63,028 nucleotides of DNA from Lachnospiraceae bacterium (GTDB taxonomy: Bacteria; Bacillota; Clostridia; Lachnospirales; Lachnospiraceae), in NCBI GenBank assembly GCA_004558185.1, contig SFDP01000006.1:1-63028 (forward strand), in the 5' to 3' direction. Within the stretch, counting starts at the first letter, position 1; each line of letters starts with the position of its first letter. Made by a program: the position numbers and the translations under genes. This document shows positions 32,124-40,829 of the stretch, in pieces. The notes beneath the pieces were generated by a model. That model searched no databases and had not been told where the DNA came from. It saw only the letters and a program-made list of their open reading frames with translations.

Positions 32124-34014
32124 CCATCAGGGATAAAAGTTTATCATCCAGCTCTTCTTTTTTTGCATGAAGCTCTCCCAGCTTGCAGGAATTCCTGCAA
32201 TTTTCAGGTTTTAGCATCTCTTCCTCCAAAATAGAAAGCTGATTTTCGATCTGAGAGATTTCCTCTTCCGTTTTTTTAATGGCATTTTCCTTTTTTCTTC
32301 TGGCAGCCTGCTCCTCTTTTCTTAATTTATACTCCTCCTTTTGGGTAGAAGGAGAATCGGATTTTGACGAAGCGGAGGAAAATACCCGAAGATCGGAGGA
32401 AACAGGGGTTTCAGGACGTTTTTCCAGATAATAGTCATAATTTCCCAGGTAACCTATCAGCCTGCAGCCGGATAAATCCAGGATGCGGTGGGCTGTTTTA
32501 TTGATAAAATATCGATCATGGGAAACATAGAGCAGGGTTCCCTCATAATGGTTAATTGCCGTTTCCAGAATTTCCCGTGACAGAATGTCCAAGTGGTTGG
32601 TAGGCTCATCAAGAATCAGAAAGTTGCTTTCTGACAGCATCAGCTTAGCCAGAGAGACCCGCCCCCGCTCACCTCCGCTTAAGGCTCCGACCTGCTTGAA
32701 TACGTCTTCTCCGGTAAAAAGAAAGGCAGCCAGTGTATTTCGGATCTGGGTGTTGGTAAGATAGGGGTAATCATCAGAGATTTCCTCCATCAGGGTCTTT
32801 TCCCTGTGCAGAACCTGGTGTTCCTGATCGTAGTAGCCGATTTCCACATTGGTTCCCAGGGTAACAGTGCCTTCATCTGCGGGAATAAGTCCATTGATGA
32901 TTTTCAGCAGGGTTGTTTTTCCCGTTCCATTATCTCCGATGATGGCAATATGTTCCCCTCTTTTTATGGAAAAATCCAGATGGGAAAAAAGAATCTGGGA
33001 GGGATAGGCCTTGGAAAGCCCCTTGACCTCTAACACATCCTTTCCGCTGGTCAGATAGGGGGTAAGGTTTAGCTTCATTCTGGCCTGATTGTCTTCAGGT
33101 CTGTCCAGAAGCTCCATTTTACTCAGGGCTTTTTCACGGCTTTCTGCCCGCTTGACAGATTTTTCCCGATTGAAGGATTTCAGCTTGTCAATAACCTCCT
33201 CCTGATGCCTGATTTCCTGCTGCTGTTTCATGTAGGCGTTCCATTGAGCGGTCCTTAGAATCTCCTTCTTCTTGGAATAAGCAGAGTAGTTACCCTGAAA
33301 AACGGTAGCTCGCCCCTGATCCAGCTCAATGACCTTTCCTGCGATTCTATCCAGGAAATAACGGTCGTGGGAAACCAGAAGTACAGCGCCCTTATAGGTA
33401 AGAAGATAGGTTTCCAGCCAGGAAATAGAGGACATATCCAGGTGGTTGGTGGGTTCGTCAAGAATAATCAAATCGGGCCTGGTCAGCAGAAGGCTTCCTA
33501 AAGCCACACGGGTCTTCTGACCACCGGAAAGGGTGTTCAGAGAACGTGAAAATTCATCCTCCGAAAATCCCAGCCCTTTTAAAATTCCTACGATCTCGCT
33601 GCGATAAAGGTAGCCCCCATCAGCTTCAAACCGATGGTTGGCGTCTGTATACTGCTTCATGAGTTCCTCAAGCTCGGCGCCTTCACGATCCTTCATGGCT
33701 TCTTCCATTTCCCGCAGCTTTTTTTCCAAAAGCACCAGAGGCTCCTTTACTTTAAGAAGACTGTCGTAAATGGAAACCTCCCCGGAAACCTCTGTATTCT
33801 GTGCCAGATAGCCGAAACTTTTGCCCTTGGCGAAGGTGACCAGACCTTCATCGGGAGCAAGCTGACCTACAATAATACGAAGCAGAGTGGTTTTTCCCAC
33901 ACCATTAATGCCTATCAGGGCAGCCTTATCATCGTCCTCAAGATGAAAAGAAATTTGATCCAAGATTACTTTCTCTGAATAGCTTTTTCCAATATTGGAG
34001 ACAGATAAAACCAT
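32098..34014 (-). CDS. ABC-F family ATPase (YdiF-like)
   Basis: The 638-residue soluble protein has two ABC cassettes without membrane segments. The first has Walker A GINGVGKTT, signature LSGGQ and Walker B ILDEPTNHLD. The second has GDNGTGKTT, LSGGE and a further ILDEPTNHLD. Between them is the P-site tRNA interaction motif region (about 235-310, charged and helical), and the C-terminal 90 residues form a Lys/Glu-rich coiled coil. ABC-F proteins bind the ribosome E site and relieve stalling. Some give antibiotic resistance, but the YdiF-type members are housekeeping. It is divergent from rex, next to which ydiF also lies in Bacillus. Confidence 0.92.
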   Translation of the reverse strand: MVLSVSNIGKSYSEKVILDQISFHLEDDDKAALIGINGVGKTTLLRIIVGQLAPDEGLVTFAKGKSFGYLAQNTEVSGEVSIYDSLLKVKEPLVLLEKKLREMEEAMKDREGAELEELMKQYTDANHRFEADGGYLYRSEIVGILKGLGFSEDEFSRSLNTLSGGQKTRVALGSLLLTRPDLIILDEPTNHLDMSSISWLETYLLTYKGAVLLVSHDRYFLDRIAGKVIELDQGRATVFQGNYSAYSKKKEILRTAQWNAYMKQQQEIRHQEEVIDKLKSFNREKSVKRAESREKALSKMELLDRPEDNQARMKLNLTPYLTSGKDVLEVKGLSKAYPSQILFSHLDFSIKRGEHIAIIGDNGTGKTTLLKIINGLIPADEGTVTLGTNVEIGYYDQEHQVLHREKTLMEEISDDYPYLTNTQIRNTLAAFLFTGEDVFKQVGALSGGERGRVSLAKLMLSESNFLILDEPTNHLDILSREILETAINHYEGTLLYVSHDRYFINKTAHRILDLSGCRLIGYLGNYDYYLEKRPETPVSSDLRVFSSASSKSDSPSTQKEEYKLRKEEQAARRKKENAIKKTEEEISQIENQLSILEEEMLKPENCRNSCKLGELHAKKEELDDKLLSLMEKWEELST

Positions 34015-34083
34015 GTCACTTCCTCCATTTTAGATGCAGCATCACTTTAATTGCTTCAACCATTTTAAGCGGTTTGTACGGTA

Positions 34084-34101
34084 ATGTCAATTATTTGACA
34101 T
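34084..34101. promoter_or_regulatory. Rex-like operator overlapping the rex -35 box
   Basis: ATGTCAATTATTTGACAT is a perfect 7-base inverted repeat around a four-base centre. It matches the Rex consensus pattern TTGTnAAnnnnTTnACAA except at the outer bases. The right half is the TTGACA -35 box, so Rex could repress its own gene. Confidence 0.6.
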
Positions 34102-34123
34102 ACAATTAACAGTTGGTTATAAT
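34095..34123 (+). promoter_or_regulatory. Consensus sigma-A promoter of rex
   Basis: TTGACA (34095-34100) and TATAAT (34118-34123) are both perfect and are 17 bases apart, so this should be a strong promoter when not repressed. Confidence 0.88.
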
Positions 34124-34165
34124 GCTTTTATACTATTCAGGATAATCCGGAGGCAAAAGCAAAAA

Positions 34166-34816
34166 GTGGAAAAAAAAGAAATATCACAGGCTGTTATAGG
34201 CAGATTACCCCGATATTTTCGTTATTTAGGGGAATTAAGAGATGAGGGAGTGGAGCGTATTTCCTCTCAGGAGCTAAGTGAGCGAATGAAGGTAACCGCA
34301 TCACAGATCAGGCAGGATTTAAACAATTTTGGGGGATTCGGCCAACAGGGTTATGGCTACAATGTAGAATATCTTTATGTAGAGATCGGCAAGATTTTAG
34401 GTTTGGACAAGCAGCATAATCTAATTTTAATCGGAGTAGGTAATTTGGGGCAGGCACTTGTGAATTATGTGAATTTTGAACGCAGAGGGTTTATTTTCCG
34501 TGGAATTTTCGACAAGGATCCGCAGCTTTACGGAACCAGAGTCAGGGGTTTTATTGTCAGACCCATGGAAGAACTGTGTGATTTCATTCAGGAAAATAAC
34601 ATTGATATCGCAGTGATCACCATTCCGAAGGAAGGAGCCGTTCAGGTAGCAGAACAGCTTACTAACTGCGGGATCAAGGCCATCTGGAATTTCGCTCATG
34701 TGGATTTAAACGTTCCTCCCCATGTCCGTGTGGAAAATGTACATCTTTCCGATAGTTTAATGAAGCTGTCCTACAACATCGAACGATATGAGAAGGAACA
34801 AGAGCTGGAGAATTAA
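34166..34816 (+). CDS. rex: Redox-sensing repressor Rex
   Basis: The GTG at 34166 is the start, with CCGGAGG 12 bases ahead, giving 216 residues. The N-terminal winged helix (ISSQELSERMKVTASQIRQDL) binds DNA and the C-terminal Rossmann domain holds IGVGNLGQAL near residues 90-99. Rex senses the NADH/NAD ratio and in Clostridia represses fermentation and NAD-regeneration genes when NAD is abundant. A Rex-like palindrome sits on its own promoter. The following coiled-coil gene is 14 bases away and is probably co-transcribed. Confidence 0.94.
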   Translation: MEKKEISQAVIGRLPRYFRYLGELRDEGVERISSQELSERMKVTASQIRQDLNNFGGFGQQGYGYNVEYLYVEIGKILGLDKQHNLILIGVGNLGQALVNYVNFERRGFIFRGIFDKDPQLYGTRVRGFIVRPMEELCDFIQENNIDIAVITIPKEGAVQVAEQLTNCGIKAIWNFAHVDLNVPPHVRVENVHLSDSLMKLSYNIERYEKEQELEN

Positions 34817-34830
34817 GGAGGAGGACAGCT

Positions 34831-35454
34831 ATGGCAGACAGAGACGATACATATGAAAAGGCCCTGAAGGGCAAAAAAATTCCGATTCTCATACTGGATA
34901 ACAAATGGCACCGCCTATTTGATTTTATGGAGCCGGATAAGACAACAAAGAAACTGGAAGCTCAGTTAAATGAGCTGCTCAAGAAGCAGGGAAGACTGAA
35001 TTCCCAGCTTAAGGATATTAAGCGTCTCAAAAAGAAGCTGATGGATGGAATCGTGGAGCTGATGAATAAGGAGGATTCCTTTTCCGAGCGTAAGCGAGAA
35101 GAGAGCAGACGCCTGATTGAAGAATGCAACCAGAAGCTGGAGGCCTGTGAGGATGAGCTGTTGGGGCTTCCTACTCAGATTTATCAGTTAAATCATGATT
35201 TGATGCTGCATACCATGGATATGTGTTATCAGGTATTAAAAACCAACGAAAAGGATATTATAGAGATTGCTGCATGGATTGCCCAGGTAAGAGTCGATCT
35301 GAAGAAGAATATTGTCAGAAAGCAGGAGAAGGAAGTAGCCAACCAGGAAATGTATTCTTTTATGCACGATATTTTTGGCCCCCATGTGATTGAAATATTT
35401 GATATGCAGTATAACCCTATGGATATTCAGACGAAGAAAAAAGAGGAAAAATAA
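34831..35454 (+). CDS. Coiled-coil protein, unknown
   Basis: This 207-residue protein starts behind AAGGAGGAGG. A short N-terminal domain (1-40, GKKIPILILDNKWHRLF) is followed by a long charged coiled coil (about 45-115). A second helical part contains LMLHTMDMCYQVL and a basic C-terminus. It has no membrane segment or recognised catalytic motif. It lies between rex and alr. The family looks conserved in this lineage but I cannot assign a function. Confidence 0.72.
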   Translation: MADRDDTYEKALKGKKIPILILDNKWHRLFDFMEPDKTTKKLEAQLNELLKKQGRLNSQLKDIKRLKKKLMDGIVELMNKEDSFSERKREESRRLIEECNQKLEACEDELLGLPTQIYQLNHDLMLHTMDMCYQVLKTNEKDIIEIAAWIAQVRVDLKKNIVRKQEKEVANQEMYSFMHDIFGPHVIEIFDMQYNPMDIQTKKKEEK

Positions 35455-35531
35455 TGACCGAATCCGCTTTATCCACATATGCTATGGTAATTGATGGATT
35501 TGCTCAAATAAAGGCTAAGGAGAGCGTATAA
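35454..35531 (+). CDS. Possible 25-residue coupled ORF or gene remnant
   Basis: The ATG at 35454 shares its A with the preceding TAA, and the frame stays open for 25 codons to the TAA at 35531, five bases before alr. The peptide would be MTESALSTYAMVIDGF plus nine residues. The ribosome site AGAGGAAAA lies close ahead. In many Firmicutes acpS and nnrD precede alr, so a decayed remnant is possible. It may also simply couple translation to alr. Confidence 0.3.
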   Translation: MTESALSTYAMVIDGFAQIKAKESV

Positions 35532-35535
35532 AATA

Positions 35536-36726
35536 ATGAAGCATTATGACAGAATCTATGCATCCATAGATTTAGATGCTGTTTCTCATAATATGGATTT
35601 ACTCCACAGTCATCTTCATGGAGAAACGAAAATCATGGCTGTGGTAAAAACTGACGGCTATGGCCATGGAGCAGTTCCTGTTGCCAGAGAACTGGAGAGC
35701 AGGGATTACCTCTATGGCTTTGCTACTGCCACGGCAGAAGAAGCATTATGCCTGAGAAAGGCAGGGATAAAGAAGCCTCTTTTGGTACTGGGCTATGTAT
35801 TCCCTTATTCTTTTGCCCAGCTTATCCAGGAGGAAATTCGTTTTACCCTGTTTCGTGAGGATACCATTGAACAACTGGAGCAGGAGGCGAGTAAGCAGCA
35901 AAAGAAAGCGCTTGTCCATCTTAAAGTAGATACAGGAATGGCCCGTATTGGCATCCAGCCGGATGAACAGGGCTTTGCCTTTCTGGAACAGGTTTTCAAC
36001 AGTCCGCATATTCAGGCTGAGGGGATATTTACTCATTTTGCCAAGGCAGATGAACCGGACAAGGGGGATGCCTACGAACAGTTTAACCGTTTTAATCAAT
36101 TCGTAAGGGAAGTCCAAAAGCGGTTTCAGGTCAGTATACCTCTTTGGCATTGTGCCAATAGTGCAGCTATTCTGGAGATGCCGGACACTCAGCTTGATCT
36201 GGTGCGGGCCGGCATTGCCCTGTATGGGATGTGGCCCTGGGAAGGAAATCATCATCTGGATTTATCATTAAAGCCGGTTTTTTCCCTTCACAGTCATATT
36301 GTGTTTTTAAAGACTCTTGAGGCCGGCAGACCCGTCAGCTACGGAGGAACCTATGTGACGGAGAGGGAGACCAGAATAGCCACCATACCGGTAGGCTACG
36401 GAGACGGTTATCCCCGCACGCTTTCCGGTAAGGGTTATGTGCTGATTCAGGGAAAGAGGGCGCCTATTCTTGGCCGAATCTGCATGGATCAGTTCATGGT
36501 CGATGTTACCCACATTTCCGGGGTGAAGGAAGGTGATCCGGTGGTACTGATCGGTATAGATGGACAGGAGCAGATTACCATGGAGGAGATTGGTACAATG
36601 GCCGGGCGCTTTAATTATGAGCTGGCCTGTATCATGGGAAAGCGGGTTCCCCGAATTTATATCCGGCAGGGAAAAGAGTACCTGGCCAAGGATTATTTTG
36701 ATGACTACAACTTTGAGAAGATTTAA
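35536..36726 (+). CDS. alr: Alanine racemase
   Basis: The 396-residue protein has the PLP lysine at Lys38 in VVKTDGYGHG and the second catalytic tyrosine in the SYGGTYV region of the C-terminal domain, with VGYGDGYPR behind it. The barrel and beta domains are complete. It interconverts L- and D-alanine for peptidoglycan. The start at 35536 has the site AAGGAGAG 14-20 bases ahead, a little far. No better ATG is present. MazF follows at 72 bases, a conserved neighbourhood in Firmicutes. Confidence 0.94.
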   Translation: MKHYDRIYASIDLDAVSHNMDLLHSHLHGETKIMAVVKTDGYGHGAVPVARELESRDYLYGFATATAEEALCLRKAGIKKPLLVLGYVFPYSFAQLIQEEIRFTLFREDTIEQLEQEASKQQKKALVHLKVDTGMARIGIQPDEQGFAFLEQVFNSPHIQAEGIFTHFAKADEPDKGDAYEQFNRFNQFVREVQKRFQVSIPLWHCANSAAILEMPDTQLDLVRAGIALYGMWPWEGNHHLDLSLKPVFSLHSHIVFLKTLEAGRPVSYGGTYVTERETRIATIPVGYGDGYPRTLSGKGYVLIQGKRAPILGRICMDQFMVDVTHISGVKEGDPVVLIGIDGQEQITMEEIGTMAGRFNYELACIMGKRVPRIYIRQGKEYLAKDYFDDYNFEKI

Positions 36727-36798
36727 TGGTATACCTTCAGATAATGTGGCAATACTTTGAATGTAAAACAAGCTATATTAGATGAAGGAAGTGAAAAA

Positions 36799-37137
36799 GT
36801 GAAACGTGGCGATGTTTATTATGCAGATTTAAGGCCGGTCATCGGCTCTGAGCAGGGAGGGGTCCGTCCCGTATTGATTATTCAAAATGATATGGGCAAT
36901 AAATATTCTCCAACGGTGATTTGTGCGGCCATTACCTCTAAATTGACGAAAAACCAGCTGCCTACCCATATTCAACTGGCCTGTGAGGAGTATGAAATGG
37001 TAAAAGACTCGGTGATTTTGCTGGAGCAGCTAAGAACCATAGATAAAAGGAGACTAAAGGATAAGGTCTGTCATCTGGATGAACGGATCATGAGCAGAGT
37101 GAATGAGGCCTTGAAGATTAGTCTTCAATTACATTGA
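36799..37137 (+). CDS. ndoA: MazF/NdoA-type endoribonuclease without visible antitoxin
   Basis: The GTG at 36799 follows GAAGGAAG and gives 112 residues, near the 116 of Bacillus EndoA. A longer frame back to 36757 adds residues not found in the family. RGDVYYADL, the loop with GGVRPVLIIQND, and the threonine in AAITSK are the conserved active-site region of MazF RNases, which cut mRNA at short motifs. In Bacillus the antitoxin ndoAI lies between alr and ndoA. Here the 72 bases between the genes cannot encode one. The antitoxin may be elsewhere, or the enzyme may be controlled differently. Confidence 0.9.
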   Translation: MKRGDVYYADLRPVIGSEQGGVRPVLIIQNDMGNKYSPTVICAAITSKLTKNQLPTHIQLACEEYEMVKDSVILLEQLRTIDKRRLKDKVCHLDERIMSRVNEALKISLQLH

Positions 37138-37221
37138 CGTTTATCCCGGAGAATGCTATATTCTATGAATAGGAATCATTGGATAAACCGATAAAGAACA
37201 AAAGCGTAAGGAGTGAAGAGA

Positions 37222-38172
37222 ATGGATGATGATGGTCCTACGGCCAATGCGATCATGGTCGTAATCCTTGTTTTGTTGGTGGAGCTATGTCTTTACATAA
37301 TTGCAAAATTGGTAAAACAGTATCTGGCAAAGAATAAAGACGGCTCGGATACAGAAGAGGAAATCATTTCCATGGTTCATGAGGGTCATGAGCAGGGACT
37401 GATTCAGGCCAGTGAGGCCAAAATGATTACCAATATCTTTGAATTTGGTGATAAGCAGGCTCAGGACATTATGACCCACAGGAGCAATATCGTGGCCATA
37501 ACCGGAGAGTCTACGCTGGATGAAGCAATTCGCTTCATGCTTCAGCAGCGTCATTCCCGTTATCCGGTATATGAGGAAAATATCGATCATATTCTGGGCA
37601 TTCTTCATCTTAAGGATGCCCTGCGTATGCAATATAAGGGGCAGAATCGGAATGAGCCGGTGGGAAGGATACCGGGGCTTTTGCGTGAGGCCAAATTTAT
37701 TCCGGAAACCAGGAAGGTGGATGCTCTTTTTCGTACTATGCAGTCCACAAAGCTGCAGATGGTCGTTGTAGTGGATGAATACGGACAGACCTCAGGGCTG
37801 ATTGCCATGGAAGATATCCTGGAGGAGATCGTAGGCAGCATTATGGACGAATATGATGAAGAGGAGGAGCATATTGCCCAAACCAGCAAGGATCAGTATG
37901 TCATTGAAGGCCTTACCCCCTTAAAGGAGCTGGAGGAGCGCTTTGGCATCCTTTTTCATGAAGAAGAGTTTGAAACGCTGAATGGGTTCCTTATTGCCAA
38001 AATGGATAAGATTCCCGGCCCTCAGGATGAATTCAATATTGATGTAGACGGATATAATTTTAAGGTACTCTCTACGGCCAATAATCGGATACAGAGTGTA
38101 CTGGTTACAAAAAGCGATAAAGATAAAGAAGTACAGGAAGAAAGCCGGGAGAACACTGCCGGAAACGATTAG
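37222..38172 (+). CDS. CBS-pair/CorC_HlyC protein, reduced HCC-type
   Basis: The ATG at 37222 lies eight bases after AAGGAG and gives 316 residues. One N-terminal transmembrane helix (about 8-28) replaces the three-helix DUF21 domain of the usual CorB/HlyC family. Then come the acidic linker, two CBS domains (about 70-205, with HSRYPVYEE and VVVDEYGQTSGLIAMEDILEEIVG), and a CorC_HlyC C-terminal domain (about 220-300). Relatives take part in magnesium or cobalt transport and tolerance, and the name hemolysin is historical. With one helix it is unlikely to be a channel alone. Confidence 0.85.
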   Translation: MDDDGPTANAIMVVILVLLVELCLYIIAKLVKQYLAKNKDGSDTEEEIISMVHEGHEQGLIQASEAKMITNIFEFGDKQAQDIMTHRSNIVAITGESTLDEAIRFMLQQRHSRYPVYEENIDHILGILHLKDALRMQYKGQNRNEPVGRIPGLLREAKFIPETRKVDALFRTMQSTKLQMVVVVDEYGQTSGLIAMEDILEEIVGSIMDEYDEEEEHIAQTSKDQYVIEGLTPLKELEERFGILFHEEEFETLNGFLIAKMDKIPGPQDEFNIDVDGYNFKVLSTANNRIQSVLVTKSDKDKEVQEESRENTAGND

Positions 38173-38236
38173 GCTATTGCAGAGAGAGCCTACAGCACAG
38201 ACAGCATTAAAATAATAATGACCAGTGGAGGATAAG

Positions 38237-38965
38237 ATGTCAGGACATTCAAAGTTTGCAAATATTAAACATAAGAAAGAGAAGAATGATGCAGCAAAGG
38301 GGAAAATATTTACCATTATCGGCAGAGAGATTGCGGTAGCTGTTAAGGAGGGAGGCCCCGATCCCGCCAATAACTACAAGCTGGCCCAGGTAATTGCCAA
38401 GGCAAAATCCAACAATATGCCTAATGATACGATTGAAAGAGGAATCAAAAAGGCTGCCGGTGATTTGGGAAATGTAAATTATGAGTACATTACATATGAA
38501 GGCTATGGACCAAGCGGCATAGCCATTATCGTCAATGCACTGACAGACAATAAGAACCGAACAGCAGCCAATGTACGGAGCGCCTTTACCAAGGGACAGG
38601 GAAGTATTGGAACACCGGGCTGTGTATCCTTTATGTTTGATGAAAAGGGTCAGATCATCGTGGACAAGGAGGAATGTACACTTGATGCGGATGACTTAAT
38701 GATGACAGCCCTGGATGCAGGGGCAGAGGATTTTCAGGAAGAAGAGGACAGCTATGAGATACTGACCACACCGGAGGCCTTTGAGGAGGTAAGGAAGGCT
38801 CTGGAAGCTGCGGGGATTTCCATGGTTAGCGCTGAGGTGACTATGCTGCCCCAGACCTATGTGGAATTGACTGATGAAACAGCTCTGAAGAACCTTCAGA
38901 AAACGTTGGATTTACTGGAGGCAGATGATGATGTCCAGGCAGTTTATCACAACTGGGATGAATAG
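38237..38965 (+). CDS. yebC: YebC/TACO1-family protein
   Basis: The ATG at 38237 follows GGAGGATAAG. An upstream GTG in the same frame would cover the ribosome site. The 242 residues begin SGHSKFANIKHKKEKNDAAKGK, the family signature, and continue with NMPNDTIERGIKKA and the NALTDNKNRTAA segment. YebC proteins were long called transcription regulators. Recent work points to a translation role at proline-rich sequences. It is a lone core gene between the CBS protein and the CFI-box protein. Confidence 0.93.
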   Translation: MSGHSKFANIKHKKEKNDAAKGKIFTIIGREIAVAVKEGGPDPANNYKLAQVIAKAKSNNMPNDTIERGIKKAAGDLGNVNYEYITYEGYGPSGIAIIVNALTDNKNRTAANVRSAFTKGQGSIGTPGCVSFMFDEKGQIIVDKEECTLDADDLMMTALDAGAEDFQEEEDSYEILTTPEAFEEVRKALEAAGISMVSAEVTMLPQTYVELTDETALKNLQKTLDLLEADDDVQAVYHNWDE

Positions 38966-38989
38966 GAAGAAAGGCTCTTTTGAAGACAA

Positions 38990-39877
38990 ATGGATTGGAA
39001 AGAAGTAGAGTGTCCTGTATGCCATGAAAAAATGCAGGCGCCTGGCAAGCGTGAGAACATTATCTGTATGTTTTGCGGAACAACGATTTTTCTCAATAGA
39101 GATAAGGATAAGAATCCCTTTCAGCCGGAATTATTTCCCCAGCAGGTAAGGCAGATGCTTTCCGGATTCGAGGGCTGGCTGGAGCAGTTTTCCTATGAAG
39201 CCTATCCTCTTGCCTTTGATACCTTCTGTAAGGAAAATGAGGAATTTTTACAGCAGGTGGATCGGGGGATACTACAGCAGCAGGCTTCCTTTTTGCTGAC
39301 GAGCTTTCTGCAGGAGGCTCAGGCATTTATAGAAGCGGGTTCTACGAAGAATAATCGAAAGCAGCTTCTGTATCGGCTCAACATCTATATAGCGGTTTAT
39401 CCTATTCCGGCGATCCTTCATACCAGTAAGGAGGAGGCGCGTTCCTTCTGTACTTCGTTAGGTGAAGGCTGGGGAGAGACTTTTTCGGTAAGTGCCGTTA
39501 AGGCGGCAGATTATGAGTCTATTTTTAATGGCTTCAAGCGTAAGCTATGCTATATCACCACGGCAGTCTGTAAAGCATTGAATAAGCCGGAGGACTGTTC
39601 GGAGATGATTCGGCTGAAGGAATATCGCGACGGCTATTTTAGCCGACAGCCGGAAGGAGAGGCAATGATAGAGGAATATTACAATATTTCGCCTACCATC
39701 CTCAAACGAATTGAGAAAACTTCTCAGGGGAAGGAGAAGTATCTGTGGATATGGAACAGATTTCTGCTGCCATGCCTGAGCGCATTGGAGCAGGGCAGGG
39801 AAGCAGAGTGTGGATTAATTTATCAGGAAATGGTCAATCAGCTAAGGAAGGAATATCTTGAAGAATGGGAGGGTTGA
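38990..39877 (+). CDS. Zinc-ribbon protein with CFI-box C-terminal domain
   Basis: The 295 residues begin with a zinc ribbon (Cys8, Cys11, Cys26, Cys29). A central helical region follows. From Cys187 comes the CFI-box domain: CYITTAVCKAL, then a proline-aspartate-cysteine turn, LKEYRDGYF and EEYYNISPTIL. CFI-box domains are found at the C-terminus of many bacterial proteins and their role is unknown. The reading frame of the following membrane protein begins at or just after its stop codon, so the two are probably coupled. Confidence 0.8.
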   Translation: MDWKEVECPVCHEKMQAPGKRENIICMFCGTTIFLNRDKDKNPFQPELFPQQVRQMLSGFEGWLEQFSYEAYPLAFDTFCKENEEFLQQVDRGILQQQASFLLTSFLQEAQAFIEAGSTKNNRKQLLYRLNIYIAVYPIPAILHTSKEEARSFCTSLGEGWGETFSVSAVKAADYESIFNGFKRKLCYITTAVCKALNKPEDCSEMIRLKEYRDGYFSRQPEGEAMIEEYYNISPTILKRIEKTSQGKEKYLWIWNRFLLPCLSALEQGREAECGLIYQEMVNQLRKEYLEEWEG

Positions 39878-39893
39878 CCCAAAAGGCAGAACA

Positions 39894-40739
39894 ATGAAGG
39901 AAATCAAGACGGAGGGGGAATTGAATAGAGGAAAAGGGCTGGTAGAAGCGGGGCTTTTTTTGCTCATTCTGAATGTATTGGTGGCTGCCCGGCTATGGGA
40001 GGGAGTTTCCCATCAGTGGATGATTGCAGGAGACGGACTATTACTTGAACAGGCCTGGATTCGCCAGGGGCAGGAGCTGACCTTTATCCCCTTTGACTGG
40101 GAAAACAGCTACGTCTTTTTTCTCCGCTTTTTGTTCAGCTTTTTTGGCAACCGCCACAGTGTCGTCATATTGGCCAATATGGCACTCCAGCTTTTGGGTT
40201 TTTTCCTGTTTTACCGGGGATTCAGGAGGCTTACCAATGAACTGATCTCGCTGTTGCTTGCGGCAGTCTTAGCCTTTGTCAGTATATATGATTTTTCGAT
40301 TGTCAGGGATAGCGCTTATCATCTGATGTGGTTCTGTGCCGGAGTCATGGTATGGCTGGTTTCCTTTTTCAGGCCAATCTATCTTCAGGCTGTTGCCAAA
40401 AAAGCGGCAAAGCCGGCAGAAGCTGAGCAGCAGGTGACAAAGGCAAAGGAGAGGAGAATAGAAGAAAAGCAGCAGGATAAGGCAGAGGAGAGGAGAATAG
40501 AAGAAAAGCAACAGGATAAGGCAGGGGAGGTACAAAAAAAGACCGCTGATCCGATAGAGAAAAAAGAGGAGAAGGAGGAGAAAGAGGCCCGCCCCAAACC
40601 GATTCCGAATCCGCTGCCGCTGCCCAAAAAGCGTATCCGAAAAGAAATGGATTATGCTTTTGAGCCCCCAAAGGAATTGATGCACTATGACTTAAATAAT
40701 TACAACGTCAACGATGATTACGATTTGAAGGATGTGTGA
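39894..40739 (+). CDS. Membrane protein with charged, repeat-bearing tail
   Basis: The ATG at 39894 is preferred to an upstream TTG (39858) that overlaps the CFI-box gene. The 281 residues have about four transmembrane segments in the first 165 residues (for example GLFLLILNVLVAARLW and LISLLLAAVLAFVSIY). The cytoplasmic tail is rich in Lys and Glu and includes a 13-residue motif repeated twice (RRIEEKQQDKAEE), then a proline-rich stretch and an Asp/Asn-rich end. The first half recalls glycosyltransferase-type or PMT-like membrane proteins in its topology only. No catalytic motif was seen. Function unknown. Confidence 0.65.
   Translation: MKEIKTEGELNRGKGLVEAGLFLLILNVLVAARLWEGVSHQWMIAGDGLLLEQAWIRQGQELTFIPFDWENSYVFFLRFLFSFFGNRHSVVILANMALQLLGFFLFYRGFRRLTNELISLLLAAVLAFVSIYDFSIVRDSAYHLMWFCAGVMVWLVSFFRPIYLQAVAKKAAKPAEAEQQVTKAKERRIEEKQQDKAEERRIEEKQQDKAGEVQKKTADPIEKKEEKEEKEARPKPIPNPLPLPKKRIRKEMDYAFEPPKELMHYDLNNYNVNDDYDLKDV
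40449..40526 (+). repeat. In-frame 39-base tandem repeat
   Basis: Two copies of a 39-base unit (start GAGAGGAGAATAGAAG, period 40449 to 40488) differ at only two or three positions. They encode the duplicated 13-residue Lys/Glu-rich motif. Copy number is likely to vary between strains by slippage. Confidence 0.85.
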
Positions 40740-40748
40740 TTCCTGAAA

Positions 40749-40773
40749 AAGAGCTGAATAAGCTCTTTTTTTT
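40749..40773 (+). terminator. Intrinsic terminator
   Basis: AAGAGCT and AGCTCTT form a seven-pair stem with a GAATA loop, followed by a run of T to 40773. It closes the yebC-side unit and separates it from the TepA gene. Confidence 0.85.
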
Positions 40774-40829
40774 GTGCAATCCTAATGAGGTATAGATATT
40801 GGCCGCAAAGCGGAAGAAGGAGAAGAAGG

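Noticed and set aside
34131..34140. Further MITE end (TACTATTCAG) near the rex start, and a similar ACTATTCA at 56285
   Set aside because: Only eight to ten bases match, with no continuation into the element, so chance is a fair explanation.
40369..40685. Minus-strand frames opposite the repeat-bearing membrane protein
   Set aside because: They arise from the low-complexity Lys/Glu codons read backwards (Ser/Phe/Cys-rich) and have no start signal.
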